From Pseudomonas spelaei (GTDB lineage Bacteria > Pseudomonadota > Gammaproteobacteria > Pseudomonadales > Pseudomonadaceae): a stretch of 64,000 bases of DNA. Position 1 is the stretch's first letter, and each line of letters begins with the position of its first letter. Under the pieces are notes generated by a model, which worked only from the letters and a program-made list of their open reading frames with translations, was not told the DNA's origin and did no database searches. Of the stretch, positions 9,436 through 17,617 are shown in pieces. The translations under genes and the position numbers were made by a program. The DNA lies in NCBI RefSeq assembly GCF_009724245.1, contig NZ_WNNK01000011.1, positions 124,001 to 188,000 on the forward strand, in the 5' to 3' direction.

Positions 9436-9494
9436 GCATAAAAGCGCATTGTTTTTTACGAACTACGTCGATAATCTTGCATAAACAAGCATAA
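9436..9494. promoter_or_regulatory. Three direct GCATAA repeats, probable DeoR-type operator
   Basis: GCATAA occurs at 9436-9441, 9479-9484 and 9489-9494. The last two are spaced exactly ten bases apart, immediately upstream of the ribosome-binding site of the DeoR-family gene and within the divergent promoter region shared with the large toxin-like gene. Direct repeats of this kind are typical operators of DeoR/GlpR-type repressors, so autoregulation, and possibly control of the divergent gene, is inferred. Confidence 0.45.
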
Positions 9495-9506
9495 GCAGGC
9501 TTAACA

Positions 9507-10295
9507 ATGCACAACACACATCAAATCGCCGACCTTCCTTCCCTGCGTAAACAAAAGATCCTGTTATTGCTGGAACGCGACGGCAAAGTCATGGCTTCTG
9601 AACTGGTGGATCACTTCGCCGTGTCCCAGGACACTATCCGTCGCGACCTCGGTGAACTGGCCAATGCAGGCCTGTTGCAACGGGTCCACGGCGGCGCCTT
9701 GCCGCGCCCCAAGGACACCGGCAAGGACTATTTCACCCGCGTCAGTGAAACCAACGAGATCAAAATGCACCTGGCACGGCTCGCGGCCAGTCGTGCACAG
9801 GACGGCCAGATAGTGCTGTTCGACTCAGGCACCACCACCTTGCAAATCGCCCAGTCACTCCCCCGCAACCTCACCTTGACGGCGGTGACCAGCTCACCCC
9901 TGATCGCGGTTGCCCTGGCAGAGCACCCGCACATTACGGTGATCCTGGCCGGTGGTCAGCTCAACCCGGCGACCATGTCCGCCACCGGCCATGAAGCCGT
10001 GCGGCTGATTCAGGGCATCAAGGCGGACTTATTGTTCACCGGCGTCTGCGCCCTGCACCCACAGATAGGGATCAGTTCGCTGCACTACAATGAGGTCGCG
10101 GTGAAACAAGCGATGCTCGACAGCGCTTCTCACGTGGTGGCCGTGACCCTGGCCGATAAACTGGGGGCCTCGGAACCCTTTGTCGTCGCGCCTTGCACGC
10201 GAATTCACACACTGATCACCGAACAATCCGTGGCCCCAGGCAGCGTTGAGAGTTATCAGCAAATGGGGATTGAAGTGGTGCAAGCGGATGATTGA
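9507..10295 (+). CDS. DeoR/GlpR-family transcriptional repressor
   Basis: A 262-residue regulator. Residues about 12-70 form the DeoR winged helix-turn-helix, including the hallmark VSQDTIRRDLGEL and the following RVHGGALP. The remainder is the sugar-phosphate-sensing DeoR C-terminal domain (FDSGTTTLQIA, TGVCALHPQIGIS, ADKLGASEPFVVAP). Such proteins usually repress sugar or polyol catabolism and are released by a phosphorylated sugar. No catabolic genes lie next to it here, which is unusual. The ATG at 9507 has AGG seven bases upstream, and GCATAA direct repeats precede it. It may control a distant locus, itself, or the divergent toxin-like gene. Confidence 0.9.
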   Translation: MHNTHQIADLPSLRKQKILLLLERDGKVMASELVDHFAVSQDTIRRDLGELANAGLLQRVHGGALPRPKDTGKDYFTRVSETNEIKMHLARLAASRAQDGQIVLFDSGTTTLQIAQSLPRNLTLTAVTSSPLIAVALAEHPHITVILAGGQLNPATMSATGHEAVRLIQGIKADLLFTGVCALHPQIGISSLHYNEVAVKQAMLDSASHVVAVTLADKLGASEPFVVAPCTRIHTLITEQSVAPGSVESYQQMGIEVVQADD

Positions 10296-10441
10296 TTGTC
10301 CTGGTCACGATCAAACGGCTGCCGAGAACGCCTGAACCCTTCGGCGTTTTCCACCCTCCAGGTCCACAGCGCAATCATATGCACCCGCAGTTCCTTGCCC
10401 AGGCCTGACAGGGCATATTCGACCTTGGGCGGCTGACGGCG
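10256..10441 (-). pseudogene. HxlR-family regulator remnant (C-terminal end only)
   Basis: The minus strand encodes RRQPPKVEYALSGLGKEL and a tail ending FRRSRQPFDRDQ, the wing and C-terminal helix of HxlR-type winged-helix regulators (usual form P-P-x-V-E-Y-x-L-T-x-x-G). The N-terminal half with the recognition helix is missing. A full HxlR protein is 110-150 residues. Its end overlaps the 3' end of the DeoR gene. This is probably a decayed gene. Confidence 0.5.
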
Positions 10442-10480
10442 TAGAAAAAACAAACCAGAAACGCAAGGCATGATGGCCTC

Positions 10481-11941
10481 TCAGTGAGGCATCGCCTGGT
10501 CGAAGTACTGTTTCATCAGACGAACGTTTTCAGCACGGCGACCATGGGCACTCCAATCGATACTGAAGCCCATTTCCCGGGAAAAAAGCACTGTATCGAA
10601 ATGATCGCCGGCGCTGGCTACGGCCAACGCATCTCTGACCTCGTAATCACCAAACCCCTCGGCGTGTGCCCTGATAGCCCGGCGGAGGACATCAGATTTC
10701 TGCTCCAGCTTCCCTTGATAAACAAGATTACGTATGGCGTCTGCAAGGGCACGCCGACCGTCTTCCCGTTGATCCGCGATAGAAGCCTCGGCCTTGAAGG
10801 CCGGGCAGCCAGTACCGAGACGCTTGCCACAACGCGTTGCCAATTCGTCGAAACGAATGGCCCTGCGCGTAAAAACGCTCATGTCGTCACGGACCGTATC
10901 CATATGCGAGCGAACCACTGCGCTGACGGTCAGGATAGCCACGTCCAACAGCTGCGAGTCGCTCTTGCCCTTGACCTGTTCAAAGGAAAAACCTCGATAG
11001 GGCTCGTCAATGAGCAAGTGAGTCGCATGGATCAGGTCATTAACCGACGAAGTACGAAAAGGTCTTATCAAATAATCATAGGTGTCATTGTTTTGTGTCT
11101 GTCGCAGCATGACCAATGCGACGTAAAGATCAGCGATGCTCTCAGAAACAAGGTCGGCTTCTTCCCGGGTCAGCTTGACTCCAAGCAGACGGTCGTCACG
11201 TACATACAGGCGTACCAAGACATCCCGGTCCTGAGCATGAGCAAACTCATGAAAATAGGCCCAATGGTTAAACTCCTCCAGCTCGAACTCGTAAGGCGGC
11301 GCCCCCTCTACATAGCGCGCCTCAAACATCCGTTGGTCTGATTCGGGCCTTATATAGACAACACGTTTTCCACCATCATCAGCAGTGGTAGCGGCACTGG
11401 CAGACAGCTGTTTGTGTGACAAATGCAAATAGGTGATGTATTGGTTCCACACCTCCGGATCGAGCCCCAGAGCCCGACGAAACAGGCTCAAAGGGAGAAA
11501 CGGGTTTTTTTTCATAAGTTCAGTACCATCGCCAGGATACTGATAGCCAAAGGTCTCGGTTTCTCGATTTCTGTAGTTGGCGAGGAAAAACTTCAACTTC
11601 GGATCGGACGACAGTACAAATACTGTGTCGTTGCCACCATAGCGCCGGGTCATCTCCTGGCTCAATGCGGAAGATTGCTCACGTACCTGTTCTACCGTCA
11701 TCCCTTGGGGGTAATCTGCAGAGTGCATGGTGTGAAGAAAGGAGGCGTCCTGAGCAACAGCAAATGCCTGATGCATCGTTCGGAACCACTGCGGAGCACA
11801 TCTCAAATAGAGCATCATCCAGAGCAGGAAAACGAGGAACAAACCGCCTAACCCCACTACCATGACTATTGGCCTGCAGGCAGACCATACGGTCTGTTTG
11901 GGTGGATCAGATGCCGGCACTTCGCCTTGATTGACTGTCAT
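10481..11941 (-). CDS. Putative membrane-anchored zinc metalloprotease (HExxH), unknown family
   Basis: A 486-residue protein with a short cytoplasmic N-terminus, one strong transmembrane helix (about residues 24-47) and a large domain beyond it. Residues 231-235 read HEFAH, an HExxH zinc site, and about 30 residues later SESIAD provides a glutamate at about 267 in an ExxxD arrangement. Together these suggest a gluzincin-type peptidase. I do not recognise the family. The gene lies downstream of an orphan gene (12060-12617) on the same strand, separated by about 120 bases, so they may be co-transcribed. Part of the sequence is less GC-rich than neighbours, consistent with the accessory character of this block. 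The substrate is unknown. Confidence 0.65.
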   Translation of the reverse strand: MTVNQGEVPASDPPKQTVWSACRPIVMVVGLGGLFLVFLLWMMLYLRCAPQWFRTMHQAFAVAQDASFLHTMHSADYPQGMTVEQVREQSSALSQEMTRRYGGNDTVFVLSSDPKLKFFLANYRNRETETFGYQYPGDGTELMKKNPFLPLSLFRRALGLDPEVWNQYITYLHLSHKQLSASAATTADDGGKRVVYIRPESDQRMFEARYVEGAPPYEFELEEFNHWAYFHEFAHAQDRDVLVRLYVRDDRLLGVKLTREEADLVSESIADLYVALVMLRQTQNNDTYDYLIRPFRTSSVNDLIHATHLLIDEPYRGFSFEQVKGKSDSQLLDVAILTVSAVVRSHMDTVRDDMSVFTRRAIRFDELATRCGKRLGTGCPAFKAEASIADQREDGRRALADAIRNLVYQGKLEQKSDVLRRAIRAHAEGFGDYEVRDALAVASAGDHFDTVLFSREMGFSIDWSAHGRRAENVRLMKQYFDQAMPH

Positions 11942-12059
11942 AACTTCCCTGTTTTTGATAAGGCACGCTTAAAGCGAAATATCGTTTTGCCACTACTTCG
12001 CTCGACGCGGCAATTTACGCACTCCTCTACCTCGAAACAAGTAGTCGGCGTCTCGCACC

Positions 12060-12617
12060 TCAAGGCACCGACAGCCAGCGCTGGAATGGTGTCTTCTCCG
12101 ACAATGGGCACCAGGCGAAGTCCCAAGGCACTGGCGGTAGCTGTTCCTCCACCACACTGTACGGGCGATCCTTCCAATCAAAAACCCTGACCGACGTGCC
12201 TTGCCAGGCCAATACCACCCCCTGCGCGTGACTGTCGTCTGTATGAATCCAGTGCGCGGCGGCTGCGGTCATGAACACCTCGATCGACTCCTCATCGATC
12301 TGCCCCCGATACCGTGAGCCCAACAACCAGCGGCAAACACTCAGGTAGTAGGTCCATCCCCGCGACAGCTGATTGCGGTAGGCCCAGGTCATGAAGCTGC
12401 GAAACAGGTTCAGGCCATCGGGTGGATCCAGCTTGAGCAGCGCCGGGCAGATATCAAACAGGGTGTGCCAGTAAGGCAGTAGCCGCGCATCCAGGTGCAC
12501 GAAACAACGGGAGTTGCTGGGATACTCGGCCGCAGGCAACTGGAGGTCGCCGCGTAACGGACGACGGGACGCCTTGCTGACCAGGCGGGCAGCACCAGAA
12601 GGTAGGAGATAACTCAT
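12060..12617 (-). CDS. Hypothetical protein, orphan
   Basis: A 185-residue protein with no signal peptide and no membrane segment. It is rich in aromatic residues, with many Trp and Tyr in the middle (WTYYLSVCRWLLG) and a C-terminal half containing HWIHTDDSHAQG. I do not recognise a family. The frame can also start at a GTG at 12626. The ATG at 12617 was chosen, though neither start has a strong ribosome site. It lies between DUF2946 and the HExxH metalloprotease on the same strand, and co-inheritance with the metalloprotease is possible but unproven. Confidence 0.6.
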   Translation of the reverse strand: MSYLLPSGAARLVSKASRRPLRGDLQLPAAEYPSNSRCFVHLDARLLPYWHTLFDICPALLKLDPPDGLNLFRSFMTWAYRNQLSRGWTYYLSVCRWLLGSRYRGQIDEESIEVFMTAAAAHWIHTDDSHAQGVVLAWQGTSVRVFDWKDRPYSVVEEQLPPVPWDFAWCPLSEKTPFQRWLSVP

Positions 12618-12679
12618 GGATCGCACTCATATTCGTGACGAGGGAACGCCTCCTGATGACAGGAAGCCCGAAGCACACG

Positions 12680-13063
12680 TCAGAATGCCGGGGAAGCACG
12701 AGGATTGGCCGAGGGCCAGAGGTATCGGGGAGGTGTCTTGTTGCGCTGCTCATGGCCCGGGCGCGGCGTTTGCCCAAGGCTCAGCAGCCAGGCCAGGCAG
12801 AACAGATAGACGATCGCCAGGGTCACGGCCGAACAGACCGGGCAAGCAAAGAAGTTCGACCAACTGCTCGCCGTCGGACTGCCAAGGCCGCTGTCCGGGG
12901 CCGGCGCCTTGCTGCCCAATGCCGAGCAAAACTGCCCGCCAAGGCCATTGAGCTCCAGGCCCATCATCTGCCCATGACCCAAACCGCAGACGAACACATT
13001 GAACAGGACGCAGAAATACAAGGTCCAGGCAATGAGCGAACGGTCCGGGCGGGTCAGTTTCAT
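12680..13063 (-). CDS. DUF2946 family membrane protein (copper-associated)
   Basis: A 127-residue protein. An N-terminal hydrophobic segment (residues 9-28) is followed by a periplasmic stretch with GHGQM, a second hydrophobic helix (about 75-97) preceded by FACPVC, and a C-terminal tail with RPGHEQR. This is the pattern of DUF2946, a proteobacterial family usually found beside copper-handling genes. The His/Met and CxxC-like residues suggest metal contact. It is divergent from the SCO and PCuAC genes at 13244-14325, which supports a role in copper homeostasis. The precise function of the family is not established. Confidence 0.8.
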   Translation of the reverse strand: MKLTRPDRSLIAWTLYFCVLFNVFVCGLGHGQMMGLELNGLGGQFCSALGSKAPAPDSGLGSPTASSWSNFFACPVCSAVTLAIVYLFCLAWLLSLGQTPRPGHEQRNKTPPRYLWPSANPRASPAF

Positions 13064-13243
13064 GGCCGCGACTTTAACACCGAACCTTAAGGCGGATGAA
13101 GCCCGGCCTGCCCTGCGGCAGAACGTCGCAGATTACGTAGAGCGGCCAGGGTTGGTAGAATGAGTACCCTCCTCGTTCACTCCTTTTCAAAGCCTGATTG
13201 ATACGTTTCGCGGGACCCAGGCGCTTCACAGGATGCACCGTTG

Positions 13244-13849
13244 ATGAGTACGTTATTCACCCGCCGCAAAGTCATCCAGGGCATGGGCCTGCTGGGCCTG
13301 GGCCTGCTGAGCGGCTGTGACAACAGCCCCAGACTGAACTTCAAGTACGGCAAGGATCTTAGCGACAAGATCATGGGCCGTACCTTCAGGCTCAAGAACA
13401 CCGAGGGCGAGTCCGTCACCCTCAGCTCCTTCCGTGGCCTGATGCCGGTGGTGTTTTTCGGCTTCACTCAATGCCCGGCCGTCTGCCCGACGACGCTTGC
13501 CCGGATGGCCCAGGCCAAGAAACTCATGGGTCGCGATGGCAAGATCATGCAAGTGATCTTCATCACGCTGGACCCGGAGCGCGATACGCCCAAGGTACTC
13601 GACGCCTACGTCAAAGCCTTCGACCCCAGCTTCGAAGCGCTGTACGGCACCCCGGAAGAAATCGCCGTGGCCGCCAAAGAGTTCGGGATCTTTTATGAAA
13701 AGATCCCCGCCGGCGACAGCTATACCCTGTCCCATACCGCCACCAGTTTTGTGTTCGACACCCGCGGCAACCTGCGCCTGGGCCTGTCGGCATCCCTTAA
13801 CGCCAAAGAGTGCGCAGAAGACCTGCTCACCGTCATGGAGGTCTGCTAA
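13244..13849 (+). CDS. SCO1/SenC/PrrC-family copper chaperone
   Basis: A 201-residue thioredoxin-fold protein that delivers copper to the CuA site of cytochrome oxidase or acts as a periplasmic thiol reductase. Copper ligands are visible: CPAVC at about residues 77-81 and the conserved histidine in LSHTATSFVFD near 164. The N-terminus has a twin-arginine-like RRKVIQG, a hydrophobic helix and a lipobox LLSGC, so it is probably an inner-membrane lipoprotein. ATG at 13244 is preferred over the TTG at 13241. AGGA lies about ten bases upstream. The stop overlaps the start of the next gene (TAATG), indicating translational coupling with PCuAC. Confidence 0.9.
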   Translation: MSTLFTRRKVIQGMGLLGLGLLSGCDNSPRLNFKYGKDLSDKIMGRTFRLKNTEGESVTLSSFRGLMPVVFFGFTQCPAVCPTTLARMAQAKKLMGRDGKIMQVIFITLDPERDTPKVLDAYVKAFDPSFEALYGTPEEIAVAAKEFGIFYEKIPAGDSYTLSHTATSFVFDTRGNLRLGLSASLNAKECAEDLLTVMEVC

Positions 13850-14325
13850 TGACTGCCGTTCAAACCCTCAAGCGCATCGCCCTGGGCCTTTCCCTGCTGG
13901 GCCTCGCCGCCCACGCCAGCGCCCAGACCCAGGTCAGCGACGCCTGGGTGCGCGCCACCGTACCGGGCCAGCCCTCCAGCGGTGCCTTCATGACCGTCAC
14001 CGCCGACAGCGACAGCAAGCTGCTGAGCGTCGCCTCACCCGTGGCCAAGACCGTGCAAATCCATGAAATGAGCATGAAGGACGACGTGATGCGCATGGGT
14101 CCGGTGGACTTCGTCGCGTTGCCCGCCGGCAAGGCGGTGAAGCTCGACCCTGAGGGCTACCACGTGATGCTCATCGACCTGACCGGCCAAATCAAGGAAG
14201 GCGACCAGGTGCCGCTGACCCTGACCGTGGAAAACGCCAAAGGCGAAAAGCAGACCCTCGAGATCAAGGCCCCGGCCCGTGCCTTGAACGGTATGGACCA
14301 CATGGACCATAGCAAGATGCATTGA
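13849..14325 (+). CDS. PCu(A)C periplasmic copper chaperone
   Basis: A 158-residue protein with a cleavable signal peptide (cleavage probably after AHASA). The family copper motif H-(M)-X10-M-X21-H-X-M is present exactly: H72, M83, H105 and M107. The C-terminus adds a His/Met tail (HMDHSKMH). PCuAC proteins hand Cu(I) to SCO and to the CuA centre of haem-copper oxidases. It overlaps the SCO gene by one base, so the two form a copper-delivery operon. The start was set at the overlapping ATG rather than the longer frame from 13810. Confidence 0.92.
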   Translation: MTAVQTLKRIALGLSLLGLAAHASAQTQVSDAWVRATVPGQPSSGAFMTVTADSDSKLLSVASPVAKTVQIHEMSMKDDVMRMGPVDFVALPAGKAVKLDPEGYHVMLIDLTGQIKEGDQVPLTLTVENAKGEKQTLEIKAPARALNGMDHMDHSKMH

Positions 14326-14414
14326 TGTGCGGTGATGGTGCTTGCCCGCTCGCCACAGAGGGCAAACGGCATACTTAGAACCAGCCCTTTCAAGGTCTGA
14401 GATGTAAACCTCTT

Positions 14415-14523
14415 GTGGGAGCTGTCGAGCTTTAGCGAGGCTGCGATAGCGGTGGGGTCAGGCACCCTCGATGTTGGCTGTGCCGACGCCATCGCAGCCT
14501 CGCTAAAGCTCGACATCTCCCAC
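14415..14523. repeat. Palindromic intergenic repeat, GAGCTGTCGAGC family
   Basis: Outer arms GTGGGAGCTGTCGAGC at 14415 and the complementary arm ending TCTCCCAC at 14523 pair over about 30 bases. The central part (GATGTTGGCTGTGCCGACGCC) is nearly the same as in the copy at 122-225. It lies downstream of the PCuAC gene and convergent with the acetyltransferase gene. Confidence 0.85.
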
Positions 14524-14566
14524 AGTTGATCTTCACTGCCCTGAGCGGAAGGCATACCCCTAACTC

Positions 14567-15001
14567 TCAAGCGTTCTCGTTACCCAATCGGGTAAACGAA
14601 TACCGGTCGATATCCGTCCTCAGGTGCCAGCCCTGGCCCTGCCAGTATCGGGCTGCACTGTCGTTGGTCTTGAACACATCAAGGTGGCACTTCCGGATGC
14701 CCTGCTGTTCAAGTGCTGAAAGACAGCGCGCCACAAGAGTGTTGGCGATGCCTTGGCGCCGATACTCAGGCAGCACCAGCAAATGCTGCAAATAGCCACG
14801 GCGTCCGTCATGCCCGCACATCACGCAAGCGCAGAGCACGCCATCGGCTTCAGCGACAAAACTCATGCCAGGGTTGCGCTCCAGGTACCGGGCAGTCGAC
14901 TCGCGGGAGTCGGCATCGCGCAGGGAAATACCGGGGGTGTTGTACATAAGGTCGATGACGGCAGTGTAGTCATCCATGGTCATGACGCGGATGTTGAACA
15001 T
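14567..15001 (-). CDS. GNAT-family N-acetyltransferase
   Basis: A 144-residue single-domain acetyltransferase. Motif A with the acetyl-CoA pyrophosphate loop is LVLPEYRRQGIANTL (the R/Q-x-x-G-x-G/A form). The C-terminal FKTNDSAARYWQGQGW is the typical motif B. The acceptor is unknown. The start at 15001 (MFNIRV) fits the usual GNAT N-terminus, and an upstream frame from 15088 adds residues without similarity. Monocistronic, divergent from the flavin monooxygenase gene. Confidence 0.82.
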   Translation of the reverse strand: MFNIRVMTMDDYTAVIDLMYNTPGISLRDADSRESTARYLERNPGMSFVAEADGVLCACVMCGHDGRRGYLQHLLVLPEYRRQGIANTLVARCLSALEQQGIRKCHLDVFKTNDSAARYWQGQGWHLRTDIDRYSFTRLGNENA

Positions 15002-15113
15002 TGGAGTGAGCCTGGCGTGATGAATGTTCCGGGTTGCCAGCCTAGCAGCATCCGCTTTACACGTTGATGGCCCCGCACTGCTCTGCATCAGTTATTTATG
15101 CTCACTTCCCAAC

Positions 15114-15131
15114 TTAATAATATTTTATTAA
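15114..15131. promoter_or_regulatory. AT-rich inverted repeat upstream of the monooxygenase operon
   Basis: TTAATAA-TATT-TTATTAA forms perfect seven-base arms about 70 bases before the start codon of the flavin monooxygenase. AT-rich dyads in this position are typical of LysR-type operators, and the locus carries its own LysR gene at 18896-19807, so this is a reasonable activator site. This is inference from position and symmetry only. Confidence 0.35.
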
Positions 15132-15201
15132 TAACCGCCCGCCCCCTAGCCTTGAAGTCATGCCCGAGCTGAATCCCATCGCTGTTCAGAAGGATAGAGA
15201 C

Positions 15202-16497
15202 ATGACTGTTGAGACCACAAAAATAGACACCCTTGTGGTGGGCGCCGGCCAGGCCGGCGTGGCCATGAGTGAGCATCTGAGCAAGCAGGGCGTGCCGCAT
15301 CTGGTGCTGGAGCGTAGCCGTATTGCCGAGCGCTGGCGCACCGGGCGCTGGGATTCGCTGGTGGCCAACGGGCCGGCCTGGCATGACCGTTTTCCAGGCC
15401 TTGAATTTGATGACGTCAGCCCGGACGGCTTTGCCGCGAAAGAACGCGTGGCGGACTACTTTGAAGCCTACGCTCGCAAGTTCAACGCGCCGATCCGTAC
15501 CGGCGTTGAAGTCAAATCGGTGGAACGCAATGTCGGTCGCCCGGGCTTCACCGTGCACACGTCTGAAGGCGTGATCGAAGCCAACCGGGTAGTCGCAGCC
15601 ACCGGACCGTTCCAGAAGCCGGTGATCCCGGCCATTGCGCCGCAGAATGTGCCCTTCACACAAATTCACTCCGCCGACTACCGCAACCCTGCGCAGTTGC
15701 CCGAGGGCGCCGTACTGGTAGTGGGCGCGGGGTCTTCAGGGGTGCAGATCGCTGATGAACTGCAGCGTGCCGGCAAGCAGGTCTATCTATCGGTCGGCGC
15801 TCATGACCGCCCTCCCCGTGCCTACCGCAACCGCGACTTCTGCTGGTGGCTGGGGGTGCTGGGCGAGTGGGACCAGGCGGCGATGAAGCCGGGCCGCGAG
15901 CACGTGACCATTGCGGTCAGCGGTGCCCATGGCGGCAAGACTATTGATTTTCGCGAGCTGGCTCATCGCGGCATGACGTTGGTGGGGTTGACCCACTCCT
16001 TCGATGGCGCCGTGGCGACTTTTCAGCCAAACCTGGTGGAGAACCTGACCCGCGGTGACGAGAACTACCTGGCGCTGCTGGAGGCGGCAGACGCCTATAT
16101 CGAGCGCAATGGCCTCGACCTGCCGCAGGAGCCTGAAGCCCGCCGCGTGTTCCCGGACCCTGAATGCGTCACCCAGCCAATCCTTGAATTGGACCTGGCC
16201 AAGGCCGGTGTCACAACCATCATCTGGGCCACCGGCTTTGCAGTGGATTACAGCTGGCTGAAAGTCGACGCCTTCGACGCCAGCGGCAAGCCTCAGCACC
16301 AGCGCGGCGTGTCCAGCGAGCCGGGGATTTATTTCCTGGGTTTGCCCTGGCAGTCCCGTCGCGGCTCGTCGTTTATCTGGGGCGTCTGGCATGACGCCAA
16401 GCACGTGGCTGACCATATCGCCACCCAACGTAAATACCTCGATTACCGGGATGCATCGCAGCGTCGCGAAACCACTCACTCCCCTGTCAGCGCCTGA
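15202..16497 (+). CDS. Flavin-containing (FAD/NADPH) monooxygenase
   Basis: A 431-residue FAD-dependent oxygenase of the FMO/CzcO-like group. The first dinucleotide fold VVGAGQAGVAMSEH binds FAD, the second VVGAGSSGVQIADEL (about residue 175) binds NADPH, and FTQIHSADY between them corresponds to the FMO/BVMO identity region F-x-G-x-x-x-H, with the glycine not conserved. A C-terminal IIWATGFAVDYSW is the ATG motif. It probably N- or S-oxygenates, or inserts oxygen into, a small nitrogenous substrate. AAGGA lies seven bases before the ATG at 15202. First gene of a tight four-gene operon with RidA, DUF1028 and an M20 deacylase. The substrate is unknown. Confidence 0.82.
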   Translation: MTVETTKIDTLVVGAGQAGVAMSEHLSKQGVPHLVLERSRIAERWRTGRWDSLVANGPAWHDRFPGLEFDDVSPDGFAAKERVADYFEAYARKFNAPIRTGVEVKSVERNVGRPGFTVHTSEGVIEANRVVAATGPFQKPVIPAIAPQNVPFTQIHSADYRNPAQLPEGAVLVVGAGSSGVQIADELQRAGKQVYLSVGAHDRPPRAYRNRDFCWWLGVLGEWDQAAMKPGREHVTIAVSGAHGGKTIDFRELAHRGMTLVGLTHSFDGAVATFQPNLVENLTRGDENYLALLEAADAYIERNGLDLPQEPEARRVFPDPECVTQPILELDLAKAGVTTIIWATGFAVDYSWLKVDAFDASGKPQHQRGVSSEPGIYFLGLPWQSRRGSSFIWGVWHDAKHVADHIATQRKYLDYRDASQRRETTHSPVSA

Positions 16498-16514
16498 TAC
16501 TCAAGGAATTCAAG

Positions 16515-16925
16515 ATGCCTACCCACACCCGTATTCGCATGTTCAACACCAAGGAAACCTACCCGAACCAGACCCTGGACAACGACCTGTGCCAGGCTGT
16601 TCGTGCCGGCAACACTGTCTATGTTCGCGGCCAGGTCGGCACCGACTTCGACGGTAACCTGATCGGCCTTGGCGACCCGCGTGCCCAGGCCGAGCAGGCC
16701 ATGCGCAACGTCAAGCAACTGCTGGAAGAAGCCGGCAGCGACCTCAGCCACATCGTCAAGACCACCACTTACCTGATCGACCCACGCTACCGCGAGCCGG
16801 TGTACCAGGAAGTCGGCAAGTGGCTCAAGGGCGTGTTCCCGATCTCCACCGGCCTGGTGGTATCGGCCCTGGGCCAGCCACAGTGGCTGATGGAAATTGA
16901 TGTGATTGCCGTCATCCCCGAGTAA
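16515..16925 (+). CDS. RidA/YjgF family imine deaminase-like protein
   Basis: A 136-residue RidA-superfamily protein. The family core is visible: VRAGNTVYVRGQVGTD, the amphipathic helix AEQAMRNVKQLLEEAGS, then HIVKTTTYLIDPRYR. RidA proteins hydrolyse reactive enamine/imine intermediates to ketones and ammonia. Within catabolic clusters, specialised members act on pathway-specific imines. The canonical RidA arginine near 105 (in CVAR) is not evident: the corresponding region reads WLMEIDVIAV. It may therefore belong to a divergent Rid subfamily with another activity. Spacing of 17 bases from the monooxygenase and 14 bases to the next gene shows a single operon. Confidence 0.85.
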   Translation: MPTHTRIRMFNTKETYPNQTLDNDLCQAVRAGNTVYVRGQVGTDFDGNLIGLGDPRAQAEQAMRNVKQLLEEAGSDLSHIVKTTTYLIDPRYREPVYQEVGKWLKGVFPISTGLVVSALGQPQWLMEIDVIAVIPE

Positions 16926-16939
16926 ACAGGAGGCAGGAC

Positions 16940-17617
16940 ATGACCTTTTCAATCGTCGCCCGTTGCGCCGAAACCGGCCAGCTCGGTATCGCTATCAGTT
17001 CATCGAGTATCGCTGTGGGCGCCCGCTGCCCGTGGCTGCGGCCCGGTGTGGGCGCTGTCGCGACCCAGAACATCACCCTGCCCGCCCTTGGCCCGGAAGT
17101 GCTCGACCAGCTTGAGTCGGGGTTGTCACCTGAGCACGCGGTGGACAAGGTGCTGACCCGCAACGGTTACAGCCAGTACCGGCAGTTGACGGCGATTGAT
17201 CACCTTGGGCGCACCGTGCATTTCAGCGGCAGCGAAACCCTGGGCACGCACAACGCCATGTCGGGTGAGCAATGCGTCGCCGCCGGCAACATGCTGGCGG
17301 ACCGTTCGGTGATCGAGGCCATGGTTGCAGCCTTTGAAAATGGCGAAGGTCAACTGGCAGACCGCCTGTTAGCCGCCATGCACGCCGCCATCGCCGGCGG
17401 TGGCGAAGCCGGGCCCGTGCATTCGGCCGCCATGGTGGTGGTCGGTGAATTGACCTGGCCAATCATCAACCTGCGGGTGGATTGGGCCGACCAGGATCCG
17501 ATTGGCAAACTGCAAACGCTGTGGGACACCTATCGCCCGCAAGTCCAGGACTACATCGACCGCGCGTTGGCTCCCGACAAATCCCCGGGCTACGGCGTGG
17601 CCGGAGACGATCGATGA
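16940..17617 (+). CDS. DUF1028 family putative Ntn-type amidohydrolase
   Basis: A 225-residue DUF1028 protein. The family begins with MTFSIVARC, followed by GQLGIAISSSSIAVGARCPW and VGAVATQN, and contains GGGEAGPVHSAAMVV near residue 155. Structures in this family adopt an N-terminal-nucleophile-like fold, so hydrolysis of an amide or cyclic amide is plausible, although no member's reaction is firmly known to me. It has an AGGAGG-like ribosome site. Its last four bases overlap the start of the M20 gene (ATGA), implying translational coupling and a shared pathway. Confidence 0.85.
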   Translation: MTFSIVARCAETGQLGIAISSSSIAVGARCPWLRPGVGAVATQNITLPALGPEVLDQLESGLSPEHAVDKVLTRNGYSQYRQLTAIDHLGRTVHFSGSETLGTHNAMSGEQCVAAGNMLADRSVIEAMVAAFENGEGQLADRLLAAMHAAIAGGGEAGPVHSAAMVVVGELTWPIINLRVDWADQDPIGKLQTLWDTYRPQVQDYIDRALAPDKSPGYGVAGDDR

